DNA of 15,256 bases from Chloroflexia bacterium (GTDB lineage Bacteria > Chloroflexota > Chloroflexia > Thermomicrobiales > UBA6265). The stretch lies in contig JACCUV010000215.1 in the NCBI GenBank assembly GCA_013698495.1, forward strand, positions 1-15,256, read 5' to 3'. The notes beneath the pieces are model-generated. The model was not told the origin of the DNA. It was given only the letters and a program-made list of their open reading frames with translations, and made no database searches. Position 1 is the stretch's first letter. The number at the start of each line of letters is the position of its first letter. Positions 5,657 to 12,739 of the stretch are shown here, in pieces. The position numbers and the translations under genes were made by a program.

Positions 5657-6977
5657 GCGCGATATCTCCTCGCGTGCGTTCGAGCGGCGGACGCGATCTC
5701 GCGAGCAGGCGGAGCAGCCAAACCGCGGTCACGGCGAGCACGGCATAGAGCACGGTGAATCCGCCAAACGCCGCGAACTGGTTGGGGACTTCGGTGACGG
5801 CGTCTTCAGTGCGCATGATCTCGTAAATGATCCAGGGCTGACGCCCAACCTCGGTGACGATCCAGCCCGCTTCGATTGCGACGAATCCGGCCGGGGCCAA
5901 CGCGATCAGGGCAATCAGTTGCCACCTTGAGGGCTGGACGCCCCTTCTCCGCCACACGCGGAACCAGAACCAGACACTCGCCGCAATCATCGCCGTGCCC
6001 AGGCCGACCATCACCTGGAACGCGACGTGCACCACGCGCGGCTCCGGTTGCTCGTCCATCGGCACATCGTTCAGGCCCATCACCTCGGCGTCGATGTCGC
6101 GTTCGGCCAGGAAGCTGAGCAAGCCGGGAATCTCGATCGCCCACTTCGTCTCGCGCGTTTCCGGATCGGGCCAGCCGCCGATCGTCAACGGCGCGTTTGT
6201 CCGCGTTTCGAACAATCCTTCAATCGCCGCGAATTTCACCGGTTGGTTCTGGGCGACCCAATGCGCGCTCAGGTCTCCGCTGACCGCTTGCAGGATCGAG
6301 ACGAAAACGCCTACACCCATTGCGATCTTCAGTGCGCTAACGTGGTACGCATCCCGATTGCCCTTGCGCATACCCCAGGCGTAGACGCCGGCCACGCCGA
6401 AACAGGTCGCGACGTAGGCCGCCAGCGTCATGTGCAGGGCCTGGTGGAACCACCCATCGTTGAACATCGCGGCCACCGGATCGACGTTCGTGACCTCGCC
6501 ATCGACGATGTCGAAGCCGGTCGGACTGTTCATCCAGGAATTGGCGGCGACCACGAAAATACCCGAAGCGGCCCCGGCGATCGCTACCGGAATCCCGCTC
6601 AGCCAATGTGCCCGTGGTGAAAGCTTGTTCCACCCATAGAGATAGATGCCGAGGAAAATCGCCTCGACGAAAAAGGCGAACCCTTCCATCGAAAACGGCA
6701 TCCCGATGATGCCGCCGGCGTACTCCATAAATCGTGGCCAGAGCAGCCCGAGCAGGAAGGAGAGGATCGTGCCGGAAACCGCGCCGACGGCAAAGAGGAT
6801 TGCGAAGGCTTTCGACCAGCGCTTCGCCAGCGCGAGATAAGCCGGATTGCCGGTGCGGAGGTAGATGCCCTCGGCGATCACCATCAACAGCGGCAAGCCG
6901 ATCCCGAGCGCCGCGAAGACAATGTGAAACCCCAGCGAGGTCGCCATTTGGGTTCGCGCCACCATCAAATCGCCCAT
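5646..6977 (-). CDS. cydA: Cytochrome bd ubiquinol oxidase subunit I, short-Q-loop type
   Basis: This 443-aa membrane protein is the haem-carrying, quinol-oxidising subunit of cytochrome bd. Putative haem ligands are H18 (GFHIVF), H182 (QALHMTLAAY) and M323 (AFQVMVGLG). The Q-loop keeps QPVKFAAIEG, with K248 and E253 at the positions known to matter for quinol oxidation. The loop lacks the long insertion of the E. coli enzyme, so this is the short-Q-loop form that includes the so-called cyanide-insensitive oxidases. GRQPW near residue 374 is also conserved. I chose the ATG at 6977, with GGAAAGGG 5 nt upstream, over an in-frame GTG at 6992. It is the first gene of cydA-cydB-GDPD. The 263-nt upstream gap must hold the promoter, but no strong -35/-10 pair stands out. 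Confidence 0.95.
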   Translation of the reverse strand: MGDLMVARTQMATSLGFHIVFAALGIGLPLLMVIAEGIYLRTGNPAYLALAKRWSKAFAILFAVGAVSGTILSFLLGLLWPRFMEYAGGIIGMPFSMEGFAFFVEAIFLGIYLYGWNKLSPRAHWLSGIPVAIAGAASGIFVVAANSWMNSPTGFDIVDGEVTNVDPVAAMFNDGWFHQALHMTLAAYVATCFGVAGVYAWGMRKGNRDAYHVSALKIAMGVGVFVSILQAVSGDLSAHWVAQNQPVKFAAIEGLFETRTNAPLTIGGWPDPETRETKWAIEIPGLLSFLAERDIDAEVMGLNDVPMDEQPEPRVVHVAFQVMVGLGTAMIAASVWFWFRVWRRRGVQPSRWQLIALIALAPAGFVAIEAGWIVTEVGRQPWIIYEIMRTEDAVTEVPNQFAAFGGFTVLYAVLAVTAVWLLRLLARSRPPLERTRGDIAHDA

Positions 6978-7046
6978 GCAAGCCCTTTCCACTGGCGAGC
7001 GACATCAGTGCTGTTCCAAATCAGTGTAGGCCTGGATCGTGGCCAC

Positions 7047-7065
7047 CGGGGAGAGGCATTCCCCG
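7047..7065 (-). other. Hairpin in the trpS-cydA intergenic region
   Basis: CGGGGA (7047-7052) pairs with TCCCCG (7060-7065) around a 7-nt loop. It lies 70-88 nt upstream of the cydA start, within the 263-nt gap 6978-7240. There is no T-run on either side, so it is not a convincing terminator for trpS. It could be part of the cydA leader. I see no ORF, RNA gene or clear promoter in the rest of this gap. Confidence 0.25.
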
Positions 7066-7240
7066 TGTTTATGGCATGGGGGGTGGGGGATTTCCCGTCC
7101 ATCAGCCCGGGGCTTGCGGGATGGGCGGACCACAGGATCGACAAGTTGTGTTTTCGAATCGTGTCGACGTCGGTCGATCCAGCTGCGACCGTACGGATAT
7201 CGGTCAACATTTACCGGAAGCCGGATTCGGCGGAGTGAGG

Positions 7241-8290
7241 TCATGGCGAGCGCTCGGCCTTGCGGCGAATGCGGTTCCAGGCGCCGGTCAATCCCATCGC
7301 CTTTTTCATTGCGAGAACGGTGGCCTGGGTTTCGAGCCGCACCTGCGCCGTGCCTTCCACAATCAACCGGTCCACGAGTCCTGGTTCCGCGAACCGCTCC
7401 CGCCGTTCGCGCATCGGTTCCAATATTTCATTGACGACATCCGCAAGAAGTGCCTTGACCTCGACATCGCCGATCGTGCCGGTCTCGTAGCGTCGCTTCA
7501 TCTCGCCGATGCGCTCACGATCCGAGCCAAATACGTCGAGCCAGGCGAAGACCGGATTTCCCTCGACCGTACCTGGGATGTCAGCCCGGATCCGGTTAGG
7601 ATCGGTGTACATCCGCATCACCTTCTTGCGCACGGTCGTCGCGTCGTCGCTCAAGGCGATCGCGTTGTCGAGGCTTTTGCTCATCTTGCGCTTGCCGTCG
7701 GTTCCGACCAGCGTCGGGGCCTCGCCGGCGATGATCTCGGGCACGGGGAATACCTCGCCGTATTTGCCGTTGAAGCGGCGGGCAAGTTCGCGGGTGACTT
7801 CGACAAAGGCGTAGTTGTCCTTCCCGACAGGCACGGCGTTGGCGCGGACGCTGAGGATGTCGGCCGATTGCAATATGGGGTAGCCGAGCAGCGCGAACGA
7901 CATCTCGACTCCGGCGTCGCGGGCCATGTCCTTGAGCGCGGGCAGCCGCTCCAGCCGTGAGACCGAGACCAGGCTTTGGAGCAAGCCCGCCAATTCGTGA
8001 ATTTCTGGAATGGCCGATTGCAGGTAGAAGACAACCTGGTCGGGTTCGATGCCGGCGCTGAGGGCGTCGAGCACCAGATCCCGGGCTCGTTTATCGACGC
8101 ATGCAATGTCCTCAGGGGTGTTTTTGGTGGTCAACATGTGGAGGTCGGCGATGATGAACCAGGCATCGTAGTCTGCTTGCAAGCGGATGCGATTGCGCAA
8201 CGATCCGACGAGGTGCCCGAGATGAAGGGGACCGGTTGGCCGATCTCCGGTGAGCATCCGGGGGCGACTCGACGGGGCAAGGGTGGACAT
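7241..8290 (-). CDS. trpS: Tryptophanyl-tRNA synthetase
   Basis: This 349-aa class I aminoacyl-tRNA synthetase charges tRNA-Trp with tryptophan. The ATP-binding HIGH-type motif is PTGPLHLGHLVG (HLGH at 23-26) and the KMSKS loop is present exactly (202-206). The Rossmann fold between them carries the typical ADLHMLTT and PVGKDN segments. In the second, most TrpRS I recall read GEDQ-H-ELTR; here it is GKDNYAFVEVTRE, with no histidine at that position, a modest variation. Length is normal for the family (330-350). I chose the ATG at 8290, with AAAGG 7 nt upstream; the frame is open for 41 more residues, but they are unlike the family. The 138-nt gap to the NUDIX gene contains a hairpin (8347-8362) but no T-box signature. 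Confidence 0.95.
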   Translation of the reverse strand: MSTLAPSSRPRMLTGDRPTGPLHLGHLVGSLRNRIRLQADYDAWFIIADLHMLTTKNTPEDIACVDKRARDLVLDALSAGIEPDQVVFYLQSAIPEIHELAGLLQSLVSVSRLERLPALKDMARDAGVEMSFALLGYPILQSADILSVRANAVPVGKDNYAFVEVTRELARRFNGKYGEVFPVPEIIAGEAPTLVGTDGKRKMSKSLDNAIALSDDATTVRKKVMRMYTDPNRIRADIPGTVEGNPVFAWLDVFGSDRERIGEMKRRYETGTIGDVEVKALLADVVNEILEPMRERRERFAEPGLVDRLIVEGTAQVRLETQATVLAMKKAMGLTGAWNRIRRKAERSP

Positions 8291-8346
8291 ATCACGACCT
8301 TTCGCCGGGTCGATGCGTTCGGCCCGGGATGGACAATGGTAGGGCC

Positions 8347-8362
8347 GCAGAGCTTGCTCCGC
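8347..8362 (-). other. Hairpin in the trpS leader
   Basis: On the minus strand GCGGAG (8362-8357) and CTCTGC (8352-8347) form a six-pair stem (one G-T) closing a CAAG tetraloop. A second short hairpin, CTCGC with GCGAG, lies at 8404-8419. No T-run follows either, and there is no T-box specifier or antiterminator consensus. They may be simple leader structure, or end an upstream transcript weakly. Confidence 0.25.
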
Positions 8363-8428
8363 CCGATACTGGGGCTGTAAACGTGAGTGTGGCCAGGAGG
8401 ACACTCGCGACAAGGCGAGGTCGGCCCG

Positions 8429-8923
8429 CTAAGGGATGGCGCGTGAGCCGCGCCAGTCTTGCCAGATGCGGACGATGTCGGGATCGTGCTCGAAGGCGAG
8501 TTGAGGCAGGGCGTCGGGCGCGAACCAGTCGATGTCGGTGAAGTTGTCGCCAGGCGAGGGTTCGCCAGTGACGTTGGTGGCGGGGAAGACGAGGAGGACC
8601 ACCGGTTCGCCGGGATCCGAGAGCACCGCGAGTACAGGTCCGACTTCGATCGTCAGCCCGACCTCTTCGCGCACTTCCCTGATCGCGGCCTGCTCCACGA
8701 CTTCTCCCCGTTCGACGAATCCGGCCGGAAAGCTCCACTTGCCGGGCGATCGCGTCCAATCGGCCCGTTTGCCGAAAAGAATGCGACCGTTTCGCTCGAT
8801 GATAACTGTCACCGCCAGTTTCGGGTCGAGGAAGGTGACGGCGCCGCAAGCCAGGCAGACGGGCCGAAGGCGACCGTCGCGATCCTGGACTTCGGTTGCG
8901 CCGCCGCAGCGTTGGCAGAACAC
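8429..8923 (-). CDS. NUDIX hydrolase with N-terminal zinc ribbon
   Basis: This 164-aa protein has an N-terminal zinc ribbon with two CxxC knuckles (C3/C6 and C23/C26). The NUDIX domain follows, with a complete NUDIX box at residues 68-90: G68, E74, then REVREEVG at 82-89, fitting the GX5EX7REUXEEXGU pattern. Such enzymes hydrolyse nucleoside diphosphates linked to another group, for example NADH, ADP-ribose or oxidised nucleotides; the zinc ribbon recalls NudC-like pyrophosphatases. I do not see the full NudC signature and do not name a substrate. The start is GTG at 8923, whose first base is the last base of the TAG stop of the upstream 77-aa membrane protein gene (TAGTG), so translation is probably coupled. 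trpS follows after 138 nt and may share the transcript. Confidence 0.88.
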   Translation of the reverse strand: MFCQRCGGATEVQDRDGRLRPVCLACGAVTFLDPKLAVTVIIERNGRILFGKRADWTRSPGKWSFPAGFVERGEVVEQAAIREVREEVGLTIEVGPVLAVLSDPGEPVVLLVFPATNVTGEPSPGDNFTDIDWFAPDALPQLAFEHDPDIVRIWQDWRGSRAIP

Positions 8924-9156
8924 TAGACCCGTGGATCGACGGCCGTGTTCTCGAACTGCCCGGTCGCCGCCAGGATGCCGATCACGATCACCGAAACCAG
9001 CGCCACGACGCCGAGGATCACGAAGATCATGACGACGTTCCCGAAGCCTTCGCCGCCCATTTGCGCTTCTTCACTGTCTTCGTCGCTCGATGCGGCCCGG
9101 GAGTCGCTGCCAACGATGCCGATCAAGGCGATGAGAAAGAGAATACGCAAAAACAT
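8923..9156 (-). CDS. Small membrane protein of unknown function, coupled to the NUDIX gene
   Basis: I do not recognise this 77-aa protein. It begins with a hydrophobic segment (MFLRILFLIALIGIVGSDSR, residues 1-20) that could be a signal peptide or first helix. An acidic serine-rich stretch follows (SSDEDSEE, about 23-30), then a glycine-rich turn, then a strong transmembrane helix (about 40-64, VVMIFVILGVVALVSVIVIG) and a short polar tail. With a cleaved signal it would be a single-pass membrane protein with an acidic outer segment; otherwise a two-helix hairpin. The ATG at 9156 has AGGAG about 5-6 nt upstream. Its TAG stop overlaps the GTG of the NUDIX gene by one base, which supports it being real and co-expressed. 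Confidence 0.72.
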   Translation of the reverse strand: MFLRILFLIALIGIVGSDSRAASSDEDSEEAQMGGEGFGNVVMIFVILGVVALVSVIVIGILAATGQFENTAVDPRV

Positions 9157-9330
9157 CGGATGCTCCTGAATCGTGTCGTCGCGGCCGGCTGATGTGGCTG
9201 CCTACAGGAAAACTAACACAGGTTCACTGGCCGTTCGTTGTCATCGAAGCCAAAGAGTCCTCCTGCGTCGGAATAGCAACTCAATCGTGGGCCGACGAAG
9301 TCCAGCCGATCGCAATGGTTGCTCAAACCT

Positions 9331-9348
9331 CACCAGCACTAGCCGGTG
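9331..9348 (-). terminator. Possible weak terminator hairpin at the end of yggT
   Basis: On the minus strand CACCGGC (9348-9342) and GCTGGTG (9337-9331) form a seven-base stem with one mismatch around TAGT, overlapping the yggT stop codon. AGGTTTGAG follows, a poor U-run. It may end transcription inefficiently before the downstream membrane-protein and NUDIX genes. Confidence 0.3.
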
Positions 9349-9593
9349 AGCGTGGCCGCGATCAGTTGGCGCAGCACGATGAGCAACAGCATGGTGACCA
9401 TGATCGAAAGATCGAGCATGCCCATCGGCGGGATCACCTGGCGCACCGGCGCGACAATCGGTTCGGTCACATCGCGCAGGAACTTGCCAACGGTCGAACT
9501 CAACCCCGGATCGAACCAGGAAAAGAGCGCCCGCGCAATCAGCAGGAACGTCAGGATATTGAGGATGGTCAGCAGGAAACTGGCGAAGTCCAT
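9339..9593 (-). CDS. yggT: YggT family membrane protein
   Basis: This 84-aa protein fits the YggT/CCB3 family of small two-helix membrane proteins. An N-terminal helix (about 4-25, FLLTILNILTFLLIARALFSW) is followed by the family hallmark DVTEPIVAPVRQVIPPMGMLDLS (about 41-63, with TEP, PVR, IPP and LDLS). A second helix follows (about 64-80). Family members are implicated in osmotic tolerance, cell division in Gram-positives and cytochrome b6 maturation in chloroplasts; the role here is unknown. The ATG at 9593 has only a modest AGGA about 11 nt upstream. It is separated from the LLM gene by the structured segment at 9685-9746, which contains a TATACT box that could be its promoter, and from the next gene by 182 nt. 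Confidence 0.88.
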   Translation of the reverse strand: MDFASFLLTILNILTFLLIARALFSWFDPGLSSTVGKFLRDVTEPIVAPVRQVIPPMGMLDLSIMVTMLLLIVLRQLIAATLTG

Positions 9594-9683
9594 CGATGAA
9601 GTCGTCCTGGCGTTAACTGAACAGACCAGCCGTATCCGTGGGCGGGCGACGGTAGCTCAACGTCCACAGTTAGCGATGCCCCA

Positions 9684-9746
9684 AGTATAGTCACGCCGTA
9701 GGCGCCCTGCCGTGAAATCGGGCGGAACATCACGGGTTGACTATAC
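9684..9746. repeat. Nested inverted repeat with embedded -10 box between the LLM gene and yggT
   Basis: GTATAGTCA (9685-9693) and TGACTATAC (9738-9746) are perfect 9-bp inverted arms. Inside, CCGTGA (9710-9715) pairs with TCACGG (9730-9735), directly abutting the outer right arm apart from GT. CGCC (9694-9697) pairs with GGCG (9701-9704), directly abutting the outer left arm. Together they could fold as a three-way junction. On the minus strand TATACT (9689-9684) is a good -10 box pointing to yggT, though no -35 is seen 17 nt upstream. There is no T-run to make it a standard terminator. The pairing is seen directly; the function is unknown. Confidence 0.5.
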
Positions 9747-9761
9747 ACGGCTCCCTCAGCG

Positions 9762-10661
9762 TCACCCCGCCTTACCGGCTCGAAGACCGGGAATCACGTC
9801 GATCGCCACTCGTTCCACGACCCGGAATTCCTCAGGCGGTGGCGGTTGGAGGATGAACTCCTGGACGCCGGCCTCGCGGAACCGCCCGACGAAATCGGTA
9901 AAGGCGTCCGCCGAGGCCCACGGGTCTTCGTCCGTCATTTGGGCAATGACGTAGAGCATCGATCGCTTCACGCTCTCCGGGTCGCGGCCGTTCCTGTGGC
10001 AGGCCGCATCCATCCGCTCGTTGCGTTCCCGCATTTCCGCTGGCGTCCCGCGCGAGTTCCAGGTGTCGGCATAGCGGGCCGCCAGATTGATCATGCGCGG
10101 ACCATGCGCTCCGATCACAAGAGGTGGACGTGGCCGCTGGATCGGTGCAGGCCGGTTTGGGGCTTCGCGCAGTGTGTAATACTCGCCCTCGAAACTGGTC
10201 AGATCGTTGCTGAGAAATCGATCGAGTAAATCGAGCGCCTCGGCGTAGCGATCGACCAGTTCGCCGGTTTCCGGGAAGTCGAGCCCGAACATCTCGTGCT
10301 CCGGCTTGAACCAACCGGCCCCGATCCCCAGTTCCAGCCGTCCGTTGCTGATGTGATCGAGCGTGACCGCCATTTTGGCGAGCAACGACGGGTGGCGAAA
10401 CGTGTTGCTGCTGACGAGGACCCCGATTCTCGCCCGCTCGACCTGCGTGGCGAGCGCACTGAGCAAGGTCCACGCTTCCAGGTACGGCTCACCGGGTTTG
10501 GCCGTGCGCGTCAGGTGATCGGTCAGCCACAGGCTCTCGAATCCAAGCGATTCGAACCACTTCCAGCGGTTGCACAGGTCCGTCCAGCTCCACGTCTGGA
10601 TTACCTGGATTCCGAACTGGAGGTGTTGGGGTTGGCCATTCGGCAGTGTCGATTCGCCCAT
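9762..10661 (-). CDS. LLM-class flavin/F420-dependent oxidoreductase
   Basis: This 299-aa protein is a bacterial luciferase-like monooxygenase superfamily TIM barrel, closest in look to the predicted F420-dependent LLM oxidoreductases. Signatures include FESLGFESLWLTDHL (about 37-51), the block around GVLVSSNTFRHPSLLAKMA (about 81-99), DHISNGRLELGIGAGWFKPE (about 102-121) and PPLVIGAHGPRMINLAARYAD near 184. The glycine-rich GIGAGW turn and RHP are typical of the cofactor-binding barrel. It would use reduced F420 or FMN; the substrate is unknown. The ATG at 10661 has GGGGAG 9 nt upstream. It is divergent from ilvD across 231 nt and appears to be a single gene, ending 15 nt before the nested inverted repeat. 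Choosing F420 over FMN is an inference from family resemblance. Confidence 0.86.
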   Translation of the reverse strand: MGESTLPNGQPQHLQFGIQVIQTWSWTDLCNRWKWFESLGFESLWLTDHLTRTAKPGEPYLEAWTLLSALATQVERARIGVLVSSNTFRHPSLLAKMAVTLDHISNGRLELGIGAGWFKPEHEMFGLDFPETGELVDRYAEALDLLDRFLSNDLTSFEGEYYTLREAPNRPAPIQRPRPPLVIGAHGPRMINLAARYADTWNSRGTPAEMRERNERMDAACHRNGRDPESVKRSMLYVIAQMTDEDPWASADAFTDFVGRFREAGVQEFILQPPPPEEFRVVERVAIDVIPGLRAGKAG

Positions 10662-10787
10662 GCCGTGAATCTCCCCGCTGGTGTGCCCGACTCGGCGTTG
10701 TGTAGATGCACATTGTGCCTCTTCCTGGCAGGGTTGCCAATTCCCGCCATTGATCGGACACTTTCACCACGAGCCTCGACCGTTCAT

Positions 10788-10848
10788 CGTACGGGCCGAC
10801 CCGTGTGTCGGTCCAGCGCCTCGTAGGGGCCGACCCGTGTGTCGGCCC
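10788..10848. repeat. Two tandem copies of a 27-bp hairpin-forming intergenic repeat
   Basis: Two 27-bp units (10788-10814 and 10822-10848, period 34) share the identical 19-base core GGGCCGACCCGTGTGTCGG, each preceded by CGTA plus one base. They differ only at one base before the core and one after it. In the second copy GGGCCGAC (10827-10834) and GTCGGCCC (10841-10848) form a perfect eight-pair stem over a CCGTGT loop; the first copy has one G-T pair. This looks like a REP-type short palindromic element. It lies in the ilvD leader or promoter region, 45 nt before the ATG, with no T-run after it. A genome-wide distribution is expected but cannot be seen here. Confidence 0.65.
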
Positions 10849-10892
10849 GTCTCCTCTTCCGACACCACCGCGACAGAGAGGATGTTCGGCTC

Positions 10893-12608
10893 ATGACCTC
10901 AGAAAACGGTTCCAACGGGTCCAGCAATGGCTTCGACATGCGCTTCAACAGCAAGACCCTCTACGACGGCAACGATCGCGCCGGGGCGCGGGCGATGATG
11001 AAGGGCATCGGCTTCACCGATGAGGACCTCAAGAAGCCGATCATCGGCATCGCCAACACCTGGATTGAAACGATGCCATGCAACTACAACCTGCGCCGCC
11101 TCGCCAAACACGTGAAGGAAGGTGTCCGCAAGGCTGGCGGCACACCGATGGAGTTCAACACCGTCGCCATCTCCGACGGGGTGACGATGGGCACCGAGGG
11201 GATGAAGACCTCGCTCATCTCCCGCGAGGTGATCGCCGATTCGGTCGAACTGGTCGGTCGCGGTCACATGTTCGATGCGATCATCGGTCTCGGCGCCTGC
11301 GACAAGACCTTGCCCGGTCTCTCAATGGCCCTGGCCCGGCTCAACGTGCCAGCGTTCATCGTCTACGGCGGCTCGATCATGCCTGGCTATTGGAACGGGC
11401 ACGAAGTGACGATTCGTTCTGTCTACGAAGCGATCGGCGCCAACGCCGCCGGCAACCTGAGCGACGCGGACCTCAAGGCGCTGGAAGATGTCGCCTGCCC
11501 GGGAGCGGGCGCCTGCGGTGGCCAATACACCGCGAACACGATGGCGATGGCGATGGAGTTCATCGGCCTCTCGCCGCTGGGCAGCGCCTCAGCGCCAGCG
11601 GTCGACCCCCGCAAGGAAGCGATTGGAGCCCAGGCCGGCGAGCTGATCATGGACCTCCTCAGCCGCAACGTGCGCCCCCTGGACATCCTGACCCGTGAGG
11701 CGTTCGAAAATGCGATCGCCGGTGTGGCAGCCAGTGGCGGTTCCACCAATTCGGTGTTGCACCTGCTGGCGCTGGCCCGCGAGGCCAATGTCGAGCTCAC
11801 CATCGAAGACTTCGATGAGATCTCGCGGCGCACCCCACTGATTGCGGACCTGATGCCAGGCGGCAAGTACGCCGCCGCCGATCTCGACCGCGCCGGCGGC
11901 ACACAACTTGTCGCCAAGCGGCTGGTCGAGGGCGGGTTCCTGCACGGTTCGGCATTGACGCCAACGGGGCGCTCGCTCGCCGACGAAGCCGCTGCCGCGG
12001 TCGAAACCGAGGGTCAGGACGTGGTTCACACGGTGGCGACTGCGATCAAGGCGTCCGGCGGGCTCAATATCCTCAAGGGCAACATCGCGCCCGATGGCGC
12101 GGTCGTCAAACTCTTCGGGTACGAGCACACGTATCACAAGGGTCCGGCGCGCGTCTTCGATTCCGAACCGGCCGCCCACGCAGCGGTCCTCAACCGCCAA
12201 ATTGTCGAGAACGATGTCGTGGTCATCCGCTATGAGGGACCGGTCGGTGGACCCGGCATGCAAGAAATGCTCGGTGTCACCGCCGGAATCGTCGGGCAGG
12301 GCCTGAAACACGTTGCCTTGTTGACAGACGGCCGGTTCAGCGGTGCGACGCGCGGGTTGATGATTGGGCACGTTGCCCCGGAAGCGGCTGTCGGCGGTCC
12401 GATCGCGGCGATCCGAGAGGGCGACACAATCGTGATCGACGCCGACAACCGCACGCTCAACGTCGAACTGAGCGACGACGAAATCGAAGCCCGGATGCGG
12501 GAGTGGGTCGCCCCCGCCCCGCACTACACCAGTGGCGTGATGGCCAAATACGCCAAACTCGTAACCCAGGCCAACGAAGGCGCGATCACTAAAGTGACGT
12601 TCTCATAA
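10893..12608 (+). CDS. ilvD: Dihydroxy-acid dehydratase
   Basis: This 571-aa enzyme is IlvD, the iron-sulphur dehydratase that converts 2,3-dihydroxy-3-methylbutanoate and its homologue to the 2-oxo acids that are precursors of valine, leucine and isoleucine. The three expected cluster-binding cysteines are C63 (TMPCNYN), C136 (GACDKTLPG) and C208 (PGAGACGGQYTANTM). K138 in the CDK motif fits the metal-binding carbamylated lysine known from the family. The C-terminal blocks YEGPVGGPGMQEML and LLTDGRFSGATRGLMIGHVA are intact. Length is normal (about 555-570). The ATG at 10893 has AGAGAGG roughly 10 nt upstream; an in-frame GTG at 10839 is unlikely because it lies inside the repeat. No other ilv or leu genes adjoin it. 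The gene ends in a clear terminator. Confidence 0.96.
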   Translation: MTSENGSNGSSNGFDMRFNSKTLYDGNDRAGARAMMKGIGFTDEDLKKPIIGIANTWIETMPCNYNLRRLAKHVKEGVRKAGGTPMEFNTVAISDGVTMGTEGMKTSLISREVIADSVELVGRGHMFDAIIGLGACDKTLPGLSMALARLNVPAFIVYGGSIMPGYWNGHEVTIRSVYEAIGANAAGNLSDADLKALEDVACPGAGACGGQYTANTMAMAMEFIGLSPLGSASAPAVDPRKEAIGAQAGELIMDLLSRNVRPLDILTREAFENAIAGVAASGGSTNSVLHLLALAREANVELTIEDFDEISRRTPLIADLMPGGKYAAADLDRAGGTQLVAKRLVEGGFLHGSALTPTGRSLADEAAAAVETEGQDVVHTVATAIKASGGLNILKGNIAPDGAVVKLFGYEHTYHKGPARVFDSEPAAHAAVLNRQIVENDVVVIRYEGPVGGPGMQEMLGVTAGIVGQGLKHVALLTDGRFSGATRGLMIGHVAPEAAVGGPIAAIREGDTIVIDADNRTLNVELSDDEIEARMREWVAPAPHYTSGVMAKYAKLVTQANEGAITKVTFS

Positions 12609-12663
12609 GTTTACGGATCGCGTGCCGGACCCGCCGGAAAGCATCTCCAGTCCTGAATCGAAC

Positions 12664-12696
12664 ACGGCGCCTGGGAGAATTGCTGGGCGCCGTTTT
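12664..12696 (+). terminator. Rho-independent terminator of ilvD
   Basis: ACGGCGCC (12664-12671) pairs perfectly with GGCGCCGT (12686-12693) around a 14-nt loop, and the stem runs into TTTTGCTT. This is the best intrinsic terminator in the window, 55 nt after the ilvD stop. It separates ilvD from the UbiB-like gene. Confidence 0.8.
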
Positions 12697-12739
12697 GCTT
12701 GCCTCCCAAAACTGCGCGAACCGCTGTGCTACCGTGACA

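Noticed and set aside
6978..7240. Riboswitch or small RNA gene in the gap before cydA
   Set aside because: Only a six-pair hairpin and G/C-rich runs are visible; no known aptamer core, promoter-terminator pair or T-run supports an RNA gene.
6734..7960. 408-codon plus-strand open frame across cydA, the gap and trpS
   Set aside because: It runs antisense to two well-supported genes and crosses their intergenic region; its composition (Arg, Pro and Gly-rich) shows no family resemblance.
8291..8428. T-box riboswitch upstream of trpS
   Set aside because: The leader is short and lacks the T-box consensus, a specifier loop and a terminator with a T-run.
10706..10753. Short ORF MHIVPLPGRVANSRH upstream of ilvD as a branched-chain amino acid attenuation leader
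   Set aside because: It has Ile, Val and Leu residues but no run of them, no ribosome-binding site, and no following terminator with a T-run before the ilvD start.
11589..12524. 311-codon minus-strand open frame inside ilvD
   Set aside because: It is antisense to intact IlvD with all catalytic residues; no start signal or recognisable domain is present.
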